Below, one piece after another: positions 34,998-44,218 of a stretch of 64,000 bases of DNA. This stretch comes from Chloroflexota bacterium (GTDB taxonomy: Bacteria > Chloroflexota > Anaerolineae > Anaerolineales > UBA11579): positions 1 through 64,000 of the forward strand of contig VRUJ01000013.1 of NCBI GenBank assembly GCA_019456165.1, given 5' to 3'. The position numbers and the translations under genes are program-made. Numbering within the stretch: the stretch's first letter is position 1; the number at the start of each line of letters is the position of its first letter. The notes under the pieces are model-generated. The model was not told the DNA's origin. It saw only the letters and a program-made list of their open reading frames with translations, and ran no database searches.

Positions 34998-36581
34998 ATG
35001 ATTGTTCCTTTCACACCCTTGGAATTTAGAGAACGGGCAGTTACTTATTTTGGTAACAAAGTCGGAATTGTAGATGGGGATAAACGCTTTACCTATGCCG
35101 ACTACGATGTGCGCATTAACCGTTTAGCAAACTCATTGACAGATTTGGGGGTTGGGCAAGGGGAAGTAGCTTCCTTCATCACCTACAATTCACATCAACT
35201 TCTCGAAGCTTATTATGCCCTGCCTCAAATTCACGGCGTTCTAAATCCAATAAATATTCGTTTATCGCAAGAAGAGATCGGATATATTCTCAACCATGCA
35301 GAAACCAAGATCTTATTCTTTCACCAGGACTTTTTACCTTTAGTTGAAGCCTTGAGACCAAAGCTGCCTAATGTCAAACACTTTGTTATTCTCGAACCAG
35401 ATTCCAAACCAGACTGGGCGCATGATTATGAAGAATTGTTAGCAAAAGCATCACCTGAGGCTGATTATGATATTGATTCGGTAGATGAGAACGCGGTAGT
35501 CGAGTTATTCTACACTTCTGGCACCACTGGTCCGCCCAAAGGTGTGGCAATCACCAATCGGACGCTCTACATCCACACGATCCTCTCGATACCAGGTTTT
35601 CGTGCAACAGACAGAGATACTCTATTGCATGTAGTCCCTTTATTCCACGTAAATGGTTGGGGGACTCCCCAAGTTCTGACTGCATTGGGCGGAAAACACG
35701 TCATGCTGCGCAAAGTCGATTATGACGATATGCTGCGCTTGATAGAAGCTGAAGGCGTAACCAAATTATTAGGTGTGCCGACTATTTTCAATGGTCTAGT
35801 AAACCACCCCGACCTGGGTAAATACGATCTCAGTAGTTTAGAGGAATGCGTGGTCGGAGGGGCGCCTTCCCCATTGTCTTTAATTGAAGAGCTAGAGGAA
35901 AAACTCGGAGTAACGGCGCTTGTGGGATATGGATTAACCGAAACCACACCTTTCATGACCAGCTCGAGACCGAAAGATCACATGCCCAAGGATGACGAAT
36001 CCCGGCGAAAGATCCAGGTAAAAACGGGTATGCCTAACGTAGGCGTGCGTGTGCGCGTGGTAGATGAGGCCGGCAATGAAGTGCCCCGGGATGAAAAAGC
36101 AATTGGTGAGATCATCACCCGCAGCAACATCGTGATGCAGGGATACCTTAAAGATAAAGAGGGTACTGATGCGGTAATTGTGGACGGCTGGTTCCATACC
36201 GGAGATATGGCCGTGATAGATGAGGAAGGTTTTATCACAATTGTCGACCGCAAGAAGGATATCATCATCTCAGGTGGTGAAAATATTTCTTCCGTTGAGG
36301 TTGAGAAAGTCATCCAAAACCACCCCGCCGTGTTTGAAGCGATTGTTATAGGTGTTCCTGACGAGAAATGGGGCGAGGTAGGTAAAGCCCTGGTGGTGCT
36401 AAAACCTGACGCGCAAGCGACAGAGGCAGACCTCAAAGATCACGTGCGTGAGCATTTAGCCGGATTCAAAGTACCAAAGACGATTGACTTCATGGATGAG
36501 CTGCCCAAAGGCGGCACTGGGAAAATCCTCAAACGCGATCTGCGTGCTCCCTATTGGGAAAAGTTTGAGAAGAAGGTTTAA
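34998..36581 (+). CDS. AMP-dependent acyl-CoA synthetase (fatty acid-CoA ligase)
   Basis: A 527-residue adenylate-forming enzyme. P-loop FYTSGTTGPPKGVAITNR (about residues 171-188), VGYGLTETTPF (A5), DGWFHTGDMAVIDEEGF and DRKKDIIISGGENISSVEVE (A7/A8), and the catalytic Lys in PKGGTGKILKR (A10) are all present. It activates a fatty or aryl acid to the acyl-AMP and then the CoA thioester. It most resembles medium/long-chain ligases used in beta-oxidation. It is monocistronic, with GGAGG before the ATG and a stem-loop after the stop. Confidence 0.92.
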   Translation: MIVPFTPLEFRERAVTYFGNKVGIVDGDKRFTYADYDVRINRLANSLTDLGVGQGEVASFITYNSHQLLEAYYALPQIHGVLNPINIRLSQEEIGYILNHAETKILFFHQDFLPLVEALRPKLPNVKHFVILEPDSKPDWAHDYEELLAKASPEADYDIDSVDENAVVELFYTSGTTGPPKGVAITNRTLYIHTILSIPGFRATDRDTLLHVVPLFHVNGWGTPQVLTALGGKHVMLRKVDYDDMLRLIEAEGVTKLLGVPTIFNGLVNHPDLGKYDLSSLEECVVGGAPSPLSLIEELEEKLGVTALVGYGLTETTPFMTSSRPKDHMPKDDESRRKIQVKTGMPNVGVRVRVVDEAGNEVPRDEKAIGEIITRSNIVMQGYLKDKEGTDAVIVDGWFHTGDMAVIDEEGFITIVDRKKDIIISGGENISSVEVEKVIQNHPAVFEAIVIGVPDEKWGEVGKALVVLKPDAQATEADLKDHVREHLAGFKVPKTIDFMDELPKGGTGKILKRDLRAPYWEKFEKKV

Positions 36582-36646
36582 TTAACCAGTTTCAAAAGTC
36601 AGCTAACAGGTAACAAATTTATTGCTAAACAAATTCCCGGAAATAC

Positions 36647-36679
36647 AGACCTTAAAGGTTTTAAAAACCTTTAGGGTCT
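36647..36679. terminator. Long AT-rich stem-loop after the acyl-CoA ligase
   Basis: AGACC-T-TAAAGGTTT pairs with AAACCTTTA-G-GGTCT (15 positions, one T-G) around a short loop. It lies 65 bases after the ligase stop and before a T-containing tail (ATTTGGG). It may act as a terminator or be a dispersed palindrome. Confidence 0.5.
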
Positions 36680-36806
36680 ATTTGGGTCCAACAAGATAGA
36701 GGCCGAATCCGCTTCAAAAAGGGAAATCGCGGGGATTTTAAGTTAGAATAGGAATGCACGCGTCACCTAATAGAACGGTTTATGGATTGATTGGAGGACA
36801 TTAATC

Positions 36807-37703
36807 ATGAAAACTAAAGCGATTTTCTTGATCTGGATTCTGGGTGGGGCTCTGGGAAGTGTGTTGGTTGGTTGTGGTTCTCAACCAACAGATGATCTTC
36901 CTCTTGAAGAGTTTATAATAGGCAGATGGCGAATATCCGAAACACTCACCGAAGATCGGGCGGAACCATTATTTTATGCTCTCACCATAGAATTTTATAA
37001 TTCAGATCGTATGTCTCTTAGTGAGGGTTCCCTTTTTGATGGATATTTTACAAGACAGTTTGATTACGAATTCGTGGAGCAGAATAGTATTGGAGTTCGC
37101 AGTATTAGATCATATCAAAAATGGGACATTGAAAGAGATGGGGAATACTTGTCGGTAGAGTTTGGCTCTGGGTTTAATGTAGAGATTCCAAGAAGGAATT
37201 TATTAATTTTGGAAAGAACAATTGCGATAAATTGGAGTATTGTTACAATTATCCAATCCCTTGTCATAATTACAATATTTTCTCGCCTCTATAAGAAACA
37301 CCAAAAAGATAAAACCATCGATTTACAGCAAAATAGTGAGGCCATTGTATCTTCAGACCATAATGTAGAAGATTATTCGGTTTATTTTATTCTCTATGTA
37401 ATTTCTTCTTTGTTTTTGGGTCTTTTTATTGGCGTCAAGTTTGTTCCACTCTTTCCATTCTCACCATTGGGTCTTATTCGAGAGCCATTTGAAGGAATAA
37501 TTATTCTGGAGTATTCTATTCTTCTCCCGATAGTTGTATTCAGTCTTATTCAAGCTCCAAAACGAATAAAATCAAAATTCTGGTTATCAGGACAATGGTT
37601 TGAACCAAAACATTTTTTTGCAATATTCACCTTAGGTGTATCAATCATAGGGATCTTGATGAATGTTAGCCAAATAGCATATTATTTTATCTATGGGAAA
37701 TAA
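36807..37703 (+). CDS. Predicted lipoprotein with four C-terminal membrane helices, unknown function
   Basis: A 298-residue protein. The signal peptide ends in a lipobox (LVGC, Cys at about residue 23). Residues 35-135 form a beta-rich region (IIGRWRISETLTEDRAEPLFYALTIEFYNSDRM) that looks lipocalin-like, testing a value against a threshold fold common in environmental lipoproteins, but I cannot name a family. About four hydrophobic helices follow (145-160, 195-225, 230-250, 270-297). The mix of lipobox and several helices is unusual. It is more AT rich than the flanking genes. Ribosome site GGAGG precedes the ATG. Confidence 0.55.
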   Translation: MKTKAIFLIWILGGALGSVLVGCGSQPTDDLPLEEFIIGRWRISETLTEDRAEPLFYALTIEFYNSDRMSLSEGSLFDGYFTRQFDYEFVEQNSIGVRSIRSYQKWDIERDGEYLSVEFGSGFNVEIPRRNLLILERTIAINWSIVTIIQSLVIITIFSRLYKKHQKDKTIDLQQNSEAIVSSDHNVEDYSVYFILYVISSLFLGLFIGVKFVPLFPFSPLGLIREPFEGIIILEYSILLPIVVFSLIQAPKRIKSKFWLSGQWFEPKHFFAIFTLGVSIIGILMNVSQIAYYFIYGK

Positions 37704-37846
37704 TCACCTTTTTAAAAAAATGAAATAATAAGAAGACTGAAATGTAATTTATCCCAGATTTGTGCCTCACTTGCACCTCAAATCCTGGACGATGACTTAC
37801 CGTGTGGATGACTGCCATACCTAGGCGATGGCGGTAATATTTGTAA

Positions 37847-37852
37847 TATAAT
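37847..37852 (+). promoter_or_regulatory. Possible -10 of the AcnX operon
   Basis: TATAAT, preceded by TTGTAA, lies about 27 bases upstream of ATG 37879. There is no clear -35. The start has GAAGGAAG as ribosome site. Confidence 0.3.
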
Positions 37853-37878
37853 TCATTCCTTCACAACCGAAGGAAGTT

Positions 37879-39144
37879 ATGACCCTCACACTCACAAAAG
37901 AAGACAAGGCAAAACTTGACGGCAGTCGCGGCCCAGCTGTGCATATGGCCATGTCCATCATCGTGCGTATGGCCGAGGTTTACCAGGCCGAGCGGTTGAT
38001 GGATATCACCGCCGCGCATATTGACAGCACGCTGTATATGGGCGATGCCACCCTTGAGTTTGCCGAGCGTTTGGCAAATTTGAGCGCACAGGTTATTGTC
38101 CCCACCAGCTTGAACGTGAGCGGGGTGGACGAACACAACTGGCAAGAGTGGCCGGTACCCCCCGATTGGGCGCACAAAGCCCAACGCCAAATGACTGCCT
38201 ACCGCAGCATGGGGACGGTTCCCACCTGGACATGCGCGCCCTACCAAACCGAATTGCGCCCCGAGTTCGGCCAGCAAATCGCCTGGGGGGAATCGAACGC
38301 CATCGCCTTCGCCAACTCGGTGATTGGCGCACGCACAGAACGATACCCAGACCTGCTGGATATTTGCGCAGCCATCACCGGGCGGGTCCCGGCAGCCGGG
38401 CTGCACCTGGCTGAAAATCGAGCCGGGCAAATCATAATTCGGCTGGTAGACGTTCCCACCTGTGTACAAGAGGATGATTCTTTTTATCCTGTCTTGGGAA
38501 ATCTGATGGGGGAATTAGCCGGAGATAGGATTCCGGTTATCGACGGCTTACAAGTCCAGCCCAACGAAGACCAACTCAAATCTCTGTGTGCCGCTGGGGC
38601 ATCCTCCGGAGCCATCGCCTTGTTTCACTTTGTTGGCATTACACCTGAGGCCCCAACCCTGGAGGCAGCCCTTCAAGGCCAACCAGCCGAAGAGATTCAT
38701 GCAGTCAATATGCACGAACTCAGGGATTCCCGCCGGGAACTTACCACATCAGCGGGGGATAAATTAGACATGGTAGTACTGGGCAGCCCGCACTTTTCGC
38801 TAGCTGAGTTCAAACAGTTGGGGAATTTACTCGCAGGCCAACACCGCCACTCAGATGTCCAAATCCTGATAACCTCCAGCCGAGCGATGACTGCTCTGGC
38901 AGATAAAGCTGGCTGGATCGCCCCTCTGCGCAAATTTGGGGCTAAACTAACCGTAGATACCTGCATCCTGACTACCCCAATGCTGCCTAAAACGATAAAA
39001 ATCCTGATGACCAATTCGGCCAAATACGCCTATTATTCTCCTGGGCTGCTGGATACACAGGTAGTATTCGGCACCTTGGAAGATTGCGTACGTTCCGCGG
39101 TGGCCGGCCATGTCGTGCGGGATGAAAGTTTGTGGGCAGATTGA
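37879..39144 (+). CDS. Aconitase X, large (catalytic) subunit
   Basis: A 421-residue AcnX protein: LTKEDKAKLDGSRGPAVHMAMSIIVRMAEVYQAERLMDITAAHIDS at the N-terminus, TSLNVSGVDEHNWQEW, CAPYQTELRPEFGQQIAWGESNAIAFANSVIGARTERY and a C-terminal YSPGLLDTQVVFGTLEDCVRSAVAG. The Cys and Ser residues around CAPYQ and GESNA are family hallmarks of the Fe-S type active site. The small swivel subunit is encoded immediately downstream. Known AcnX members are cis-3-hydroxy-L-proline dehydratases or archaeal mevalonate-5-phosphate dehydratases; the sequence alone does not decide. Confidence 0.9.
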   Translation: MTLTLTKEDKAKLDGSRGPAVHMAMSIIVRMAEVYQAERLMDITAAHIDSTLYMGDATLEFAERLANLSAQVIVPTSLNVSGVDEHNWQEWPVPPDWAHKAQRQMTAYRSMGTVPTWTCAPYQTELRPEFGQQIAWGESNAIAFANSVIGARTERYPDLLDICAAITGRVPAAGLHLAENRAGQIIIRLVDVPTCVQEDDSFYPVLGNLMGELAGDRIPVIDGLQVQPNEDQLKSLCAAGASSGAIALFHFVGITPEAPTLEAALQGQPAEEIHAVNMHELRDSRRELTTSAGDKLDMVVLGSPHFSLAEFKQLGNLLAGQHRHSDVQILITSSRAMTALADKAGWIAPLRKFGAKLTVDTCILTTPMLPKTIKILMTNSAKYAYYSPGLLDTQVVFGTLEDCVRSAVAGHVVRDESLWAD

Positions 39145-39584
39145 TGGCAAACGAAATTACCCTGCATGGACGACCAGTTATACCAGGATCAGCCTCAGGA
39201 GAAGGGTTGGTCAGCAATGCGCCGATAAGTTTTTGGGGCGGCTACGATCAAAATACCAGCGAAATAATCGACCGCCGTCACCCCCTCTCGGGGCAGTTTG
39301 CTGCTGGCAAAGTGCTGGCTGTACCTTTCAGTAAGGGATCCAGCACAACCACGGCTGTAATGCTGGAAGCGATCCGTGCTGGTAATGCCCCGGCAGCCAT
39401 CCTGACCACCGGAACAGATCATTTCTTTGCGCTGGCTTCTATAGTGGCTGATGAAATGTACGCCAAGCCAATCCCCATCATTGCGCTTAACCCCGAAGAT
39501 TTCTCGAAATTAGAAAGCGGCCAAAAGATTGATATAAAACAAGATGGAACCATTCTCCTTTCCAGGTTATCTAAATCGCGATAA
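39144..39584 (+). CDS. Aconitase X, small (swivel, DUF126) subunit
   Basis: About 146 residues from ATG 39144, which overlaps the TGA of the large subunit by one base; an ATG 12 bases upstream is less likely. The swivel domain carries the conserved VPFSKGSSTTTAVMLEAIRAG segment (substrate-binding Ser), the opening GRPVIPGSASGEGLVSNAPISFWGGYD and the GTDHFFALASIVADEMY stretch. It forms the AcnX heterodimer with the product of the previous gene. In some lineages the two are fused; here they are separate but translationally coupled. Confidence 0.92.
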   Translation: MANEITLHGRPVIPGSASGEGLVSNAPISFWGGYDQNTSEIIDRRHPLSGQFAAGKVLAVPFSKGSSTTTAVMLEAIRAGNAPAAILTTGTDHFFALASIVADEMYAKPIPIIALNPEDFSKLESGQKIDIKQDGTILLSRLSKSR

Positions 39585-39638
39585 GTTCTATTCAGAGGTG
39601 GTATAGAAATTGGGGTGCGAGGTAATTAAACATCCAAT

Positions 39639-40118
39639 TCATCTGTATTCAGGATATCCTTTTCCGTCCCAACGTTCGTGGTGAGAGAATGCCGCGGGGT
39701 TGGAATCTTTAACAAACGCCATTGGCGCCATAATTTGTCTGCCGATGTTAACGTGCTCTTTAATTTGTGCGTATTCTGCATCTGTAAGCGCCCCGGGTTT
39801 ATTTAAAACAGCATCCGGGATGCCAATTTTACCTATGTCGTGCATCCGTCCAGCGATATCTAATATTTTTAATTCGTTGGTTGAAAAACCTAGCTTTGCG
39901 GCAATTTGGAGTGAATAGAGTGTTACTCGTTCAGTATGTCCGCGGGTATATTCATCTTTCGCCTCTATGGCCCTAACTGCCGCGGAAATTGTGTCCTCAA
40001 AGTGTTTTTGCATCTGTGTATGTAGTTTCCGAAGATCGTGGGCGTACGCCAAGGCTTGTTTATGGCTGAGGTCCTTCAGTTTTGCATTCTCATTGTCTGG
40101 ATTTGGATCTTGCATCAT
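39639..40118 (-). pseudogene. HD-GYP phosphodiesterase, 3' truncated
   Basis: A 159-residue fragment holding the first part of an HD-GYP domain: RGHTERVTLYSLQIAAKLG, RMHDIGKIGIPDAVLNKPG and FSHHERWDGKGYPE. It then reaches a TGA after GYPEYR, exactly in the GYP motif. The remainder (IPLGARIFAVADVYDAL-type helix region) is absent from all frames of the 55 bases that follow. The metal-binding residues of the HD part are there but the domain cannot fold completely, so it is most likely inactive. Confidence 0.8.
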
Positions 40119-40245
40119 TGTCCTCCAGCTAATCTAAATGATACATAAATTTTCTTCTATCAGCACTATACGATATCTCCTAATGTCTGTCAATATTTGT
40201 TCGAAAGTTATTGACTACTCATAAGAAGTTTTTCGGATGCGGGAA

Positions 40246-40674
40246 TCACGCATGTCTCGCTCTTGGCGCCCTAATGGTTTTACTTTTATCATGATCGGAG
40301 CTATACATATTTCCGTTCAGTGCATTGGTCGGTTGGATCGCTTTATCGGACACCTTTGAGCTGTTATGTAAAAACATCATTTCTACATCCGCTAGGGAAA
40401 TCAGATCTCCTGAAATTATTTGGCATTTACTGATCTGCTGGTTGTTAACAAAGGTGCCTCCGGTGGAATTACTATCATAAATTACAAACTTCCCATTTTC
40501 AAATCGAATGCAAGCGTGTTGGCGAGATATTTTTAAGTCTTGGACGACAATATCGTTTACCAACAACCGCCCGATGTGGGTGGTTTGGTTTACAATTGGA
40601 AATATTTGGTTTGCAATTATTAAATATATGTTTGATGGTACCTTCATAGTTGCTTCTTGTCTTTGTTTCTTCAT
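40246..40674 (-). CDS. FHA-domain protein
   Basis: A 142-residue protein with one forkhead-associated domain (about residues 15-105). Conserved phosphothreonine-binding pieces are visible: HIGRLLVNDIVVQDLKISRQHACIRFENGKFVIYDSNSTGGTFVNNQQI (GR, SRxH, N/T/N). The tail is short and polar. The ATG at 40674 has AAGGA upstream. It probably binds a Thr-phosphorylated partner; a PknB-type kinase is encoded at 18220-20259 but no adjacent one is seen. It lies in the signalling block between the truncated HD-GYP gene and a PAS kinase. Confidence 0.9.
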   Translation of the reverse strand: MKKQRQEATMKVPSNIYLIIANQIFPIVNQTTHIGRLLVNDIVVQDLKISRQHACIRFENGKFVIYDSNSTGGTFVNNQQISKCQIISGDLISLADVEMMFLHNSSKVSDKAIQPTNALNGNMYSSDHDKSKTIRAPRARHA

Positions 40675-40764
40675 AATTTTTTCCTTACTTAGTATCTAAT
40701 AAATCTTCTATTTTGTTTAGATTTTTATGTAATAACCTAATAAACGGACCTGCCAGTATTGTTG

Positions 40765-42267
40765 CTATTGAGTAACTGCAAGCAATTCATTGACATTTTC
40801 CTCAACTTTTTGGGCATAATCATCCAAATCTGCTTGAATCCACACCTCAAACGTGGTGCCTTGTCCAACTTTACTCTCGACGGAAATTTTCCCACCCATT
40901 TCTTCTATTAGCGACTTTACGATATACAACCCAACACCACTGCCAGGAATTTCAGCAATGGTGACATTTTTTGCTCGATAAAATCGCCTAAACAAATCCG
41001 AAAGAGCTTCATCAGGAATGCCAAGTCCCTCATCTCGGATTAGCACACTAACGCCCGCGTCTTTTTCCAATACTTCTATAATGATATTCCCATTTTCAGG
41101 TGAAAATTTCACGGCGTTGTTCAGCAAGTTGATAAACACTTGTTGAAGCCCATGAGTATCCGCTAAGATATTCGGGATATATGGAGGATCTTCAAAATTA
41201 ATCGTCACCCCTTTTTTCTTTGCAATCGGTTTAACTGCCATTATTGAATCATCAATTAATGGTTTTAACTTCAATGAGGCCATATTTAGAACCAACATAT
41301 TGCTTTCTAATCTTCCGGCTATTAGGAATCTATCAATCAGTATTCTCTGTCGATTTAATTCACTGGCAAGAATTTTCCAATAATCTTCCAACTCTTCTTC
41401 GCTTCCACCCTCCCTGATCAAATCTGTCATCAAAATGGATGTGGTCACCGGAGTGCGCAGTTCATGAGAGGCCCGATTGATAAAATCGGACTTCATTTGC
41501 TCGAGACGCACTTTATCGCTAACATCTCGTATGATGACAATAACCTCTTTATTGCCGCTTATATCCAATCTCGCTTCGTAAGTTCTGGGATCATCTTCTA
41601 GTTGGTATTCAAAAAAGTGTAAATTTCTACTGATGAGTGTTTTCTCAACATTCTCAAGAATTTGATCCGCTATATTCTCAGGCATCACATCATGAACAAA
41701 TCGATTTATTACGGATTCCCGCGGCAAAAATAGTGGGTGGCTTTCATGGGCAATATAATCCAGAAATTTTCCGGTATGAGTGATTCGACAGATCAAGTCT
41801 GGTATGGCATCCACAATTGCTTTATTCCGGGCTTCACTCTGTCGCAACGCCACTTCTGCTCGCTTCCGTCTAGTGATGTCACGCACAATATTCTGGATAA
41901 GTACGGGTTTTCCATCAGGGTTTTGCACCAATGTTGTACTTACTTCAACTGGTAGTGTTGAGCCATCTTTTCTCCGGTAATTACGTTCATAGATTGGTAA
42001 AATCCCTCCAGAACTGTCTGTAAGCTGAGTTCGATTATTCCCATCATCAAGGGCAACCACTTGCTGGATGGTCATACCGACAAGGTCTTCTAATTCATAA
42101 CCCAACATATCAGCAGCCTGCTGATTCACTTTTACAAAAACAAAATCCAGGCTGGCAATAAAAACCGCATCGTTTGTTTGCTCAAACAAAGCGCGATATA
42201 AGGCTTCATTTTCAAACATTTCTTGATAAGCTGACTCTTTTAGAAGAGTGTTCAATTGAAGTTCCAT
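40765..42267 (-). CDS. Cytoplasmic PAS-PAS sensor histidine kinase
   Basis: A 500-residue kinase with no membrane helix. PAS 1 (about 22-140, NDAVFIASLDFVFVKVNQQAADMLGY), PAS 2 (about 145-255), HisKA with H box FINRASHELRTPVTTSILMTD (about 265) and HATPase_c with QVFINLLNNAVKFSPENGN, RDEGLGIPDEAL and GSGVGLYIVKSLIEEMGGKI. It starts 22 bases after the end of the reading frame of the interrupted receiver-kinase, so both are one operon. The PAS ligand is unknown. Confidence 0.92.
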   Translation of the reverse strand: MELQLNTLLKESAYQEMFENEALYRALFEQTNDAVFIASLDFVFVKVNQQAADMLGYELEDLVGMTIQQVVALDDGNNRTQLTDSSGGILPIYERNYRRKDGSTLPVEVSTTLVQNPDGKPVLIQNIVRDITRRKRAEVALRQSEARNKAIVDAIPDLICRITHTGKFLDYIAHESHPLFLPRESVINRFVHDVMPENIADQILENVEKTLISRNLHFFEYQLEDDPRTYEARLDISGNKEVIVIIRDVSDKVRLEQMKSDFINRASHELRTPVTTSILMTDLIREGGSEEELEDYWKILASELNRQRILIDRFLIAGRLESNMLVLNMASLKLKPLIDDSIMAVKPIAKKKGVTINFEDPPYIPNILADTHGLQQVFINLLNNAVKFSPENGNIIIEVLEKDAGVSVLIRDEGLGIPDEALSDLFRRFYRAKNVTIAEIPGSGVGLYIVKSLIEEMGGKISVESKVGQGTTFEVWIQADLDDYAQKVEENVNELLAVTQ

Positions 42268-42289
42268 TATGTTATATTCCTTTTACCGA

Positions 42290-43468
42290 CTATCCTTCAG
42301 GGAATGTTTCTTGAGCTTCCCAATCGGAAGTCCCTGAAGGAAGCATCATATTTATATGGGTACCTTTATTTGATTCTCCTATTGCTACATCTCCTCCTAT
42401 GGAACGCGCCATTGCCCTGGCGATGGTTAGCCCCAAACCTAAACCACCATACTCGCGAGTATCTCCTTGACTAATTTGATAATAGCGCTCAAATACTTTC
42501 TCACGTTAGCCAGTTGGAATTCCAGGACCCTCATCTTCTATTGATAAAACACAACCTCCATCACCTTGTGAAGTCAATTGAATTTTCACCTTCCCATAAT
42601 CCGGACTGAATTTTAGAGCATTATCCACTAAATGAATCGCGGCTTTCTTAAACTCGAGCCGAGGAGCATAAATTTCGCCCTGGTTTGAGATGGTTACTTT
42701 TACATCCAGGTTTTTCTCTTGATAAATACTCAATTGTTTATCTATTGCTTTAGAAAAATCGACATTCAAATCAATTGTTTGGCGCAAAGTGTTTAGAGAA
42801 CCCTGATCTAAATTTGTGAGGAAAATCAGGTCTTCAACTAAAAAGTGTAAATGCCTTGAGTTGGTTAAGGCTAGGTCAAGAAAATTGTTTTTATCTTCCG
42901 GATTCTCGTAATTTGCCAACATTCCTAGTTCTAAAGCCCCCAGAACTTTAGCTAAAGGAGTTCTAAGTTCGTGGTGGATATTCTGTAATATTTCTCGCCT
43001 TAATAACTCGAACTTCTCTTCTGCTTTTTCCCAGGTCTCTGTTCTTCCCAGATCCTTTCCAATTTCACTACGGCGAAGCACTGATTCGACCCGAGCAACC
43101 AATTCTTGGCGGTCGAATGGTTTGGTGATGTAATCATCCGCTCCGGATTTAATCCCCATCAATTTGTCGTCAAGATCGGTGCGCGCAGTGAGAAAAATAA
43201 AGGGTATGTTAATAGTTTGAGGATCTTGACTCAATCTTTGACGCAATTCGAAGCCATCCGGAGCTGGCATCATGACATCACAAACAATAATATCTGGTTG
43301 AGCTTCTTGCGCGAGAGATAATCCATCTGCCCCATTTCTCGCGGTTACTACTTCGTAACCAGCACGTTTCATAACGGCGCTTAGTCCAAAGAGTAAAGAT
43401 TCTTCATCATCGATTAACAATACCGTGGCAGGCTGGATATTCGTTATCGCTGTCATATTTTTCTCCAT
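42290..43468 (-). pseudogene. Receiver-histidine kinase interrupted by one in-frame TAA
   Basis: The N-terminal frame (43468-42506, 320 residues) encodes a receiver (about 12-125, VLLIDDEES, IIVCDVMMPAPDG) and a HisKA/HATPase core (ILQNIHHELRTPLAKVLGAL, KAAIHLVDNALKFSPDYG, IEDEGPGIPTG). A TAA at 42506-42508 then interrupts it. The same frame continues without shift for 71 codons (REKVFERYYQISQGDT, then YGGLGLGLTIARAMARSIGGDVAIG) to a TAG at 42290. The continuation carries the G2 box and the end of the ATP-binding fold, so the premature stop alone disables the kinase. The receiver could still work. Readthrough is conceivable but unsupported. Confidence 0.85.
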
Positions 43469-43580
43469 TCAAGTAAAGTTTGTATTCTTTTCTGATCTCT
43501 GGTGTCAATGTTCGGGGTATTTATGGTTTTCATTTTATTATTTTCGCTAAAGCAACTTTTATCGCGTAAAAATGATTTCT

Positions 43581-43973
43581 TTAATCCGTCGCGACAACCC
43601 TTAGTTGGGAAATATGACTTGCTGCATGTTGGCTATTTTGAGAAAAATCGCATTTCCAGTTCATTCCAGATAAATGGTTGCAATTCTCCCAAGTTAGCCC
43701 TTGATCAAGTGTTATGGATACGTATTCAGCTGTATTTGATCCATTTTCTGAAGTGACAGTAACTTCAATACTTGCCAATTTATTTGGATCCTGCGGAAGA
43801 AGGACATAAGATAAATTGGAAATGTTGTATCCGATTATCTGATTGGCTTCATCTAATCTCGCCTCTCCAGGCTTTATGTCTGTAGATGCATACCCCGAGG
43901 TAGCAGAGGTAAATGCTACAAAAACTATGAAGAGCATGAAAACTAATGTTTGGGTTTTATATTGAGCTGTCAT
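43581..43973 (-). CDS. Small secreted protein behind tandem c-di-GMP riboswitches
   Basis: About 130 residues from ATG 43973 (MTAQYKTQTLVFMLFIVFVAFTS), which has AAAAGGA eight bases upstream and starts a standard signal peptide cleaved near GYAS-TD; the frame is open to an ATG at 44003 that would place ten residues before it. The mature part, about 95 residues, is Asn/Ser rich (VTVTSENGSNTAEYVSITLDQGLTWENCNHLSGMNWKCDFSQ) with two Cys that may form a disulfide. The EYVSITLDQGLTW segment faintly recalls beta-sandwich adhesin or BNR-like repeats. I know no family. Its leader carries three c-di-GMP-I riboswitches, so expression should follow c-di-GMP level. Confidence 0.72.
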   Translation of the reverse strand: MTAQYKTQTLVFMLFIVFVAFTSATSGYASTDIKPGEARLDEANQIIGYNISNLSYVLLPQDPNKLASIEVTVTSENGSNTAEYVSITLDQGLTWENCNHLSGMNWKCDFSQNSQHAASHISQLRVVATD

Positions 43974-44053
43974 CTTGCACATCCTTTTTGGATAATGTGT
44001 CAAAAACGACAGGGACTTCTCGCCCGCTGGGGTGGTTGTTTCAGTTACTATGC

Positions 44054-44143
44054 TTTCGGCGGCTTGGCAATCTTAGGCACCTGTTGGTGCCCTTAGACCC
44101 ATGGCTTTGCGTCCCTGTCTTTCGGCAGGTTTGCCTTTATCGT
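44054..44143 (-). promoter_or_regulatory. Cyclic di-GMP-I (GEMM) riboswitch, copy 1 (gene-proximal)
   Basis: On the minus strand the aptamer has GGCAAACC, a GAAA tetraloop hairpin (CCGAAAGACAG), GGACGCAAAGCC, GGTCTAAGGGCACC-AACA-GGTGCC and TAAGATTGCCAAGCCGCC, all hallmarks of class I. It ends about 80 nt before the start codon of the secreted protein. With no clear terminator between it and the gene, control of translation is possible. Confidence 0.88.
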
Positions 44144-44218
44144 GACTAAATTTGGTCTGATAAAAAAATTTGAGATTGAACTGCTTGGTTCTATTACCCC
44201 TCTTGCTCCGAAATTACT

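Noticed and set aside
37861-38469. A 202-residue minus-strand frame opposite the AcnX gene
   Set aside because: It is a shadow of the GC-rich AcnX coding frame; the AcnX reading is certain.
42506-42508. Recoding (selenocysteine or pyrrolysine) at the premature stop of the receiver-kinase
   Set aside because: The codon is TAA, which is used for neither; no recoding element is visible and the position in kinases is not Sec or Pyl.
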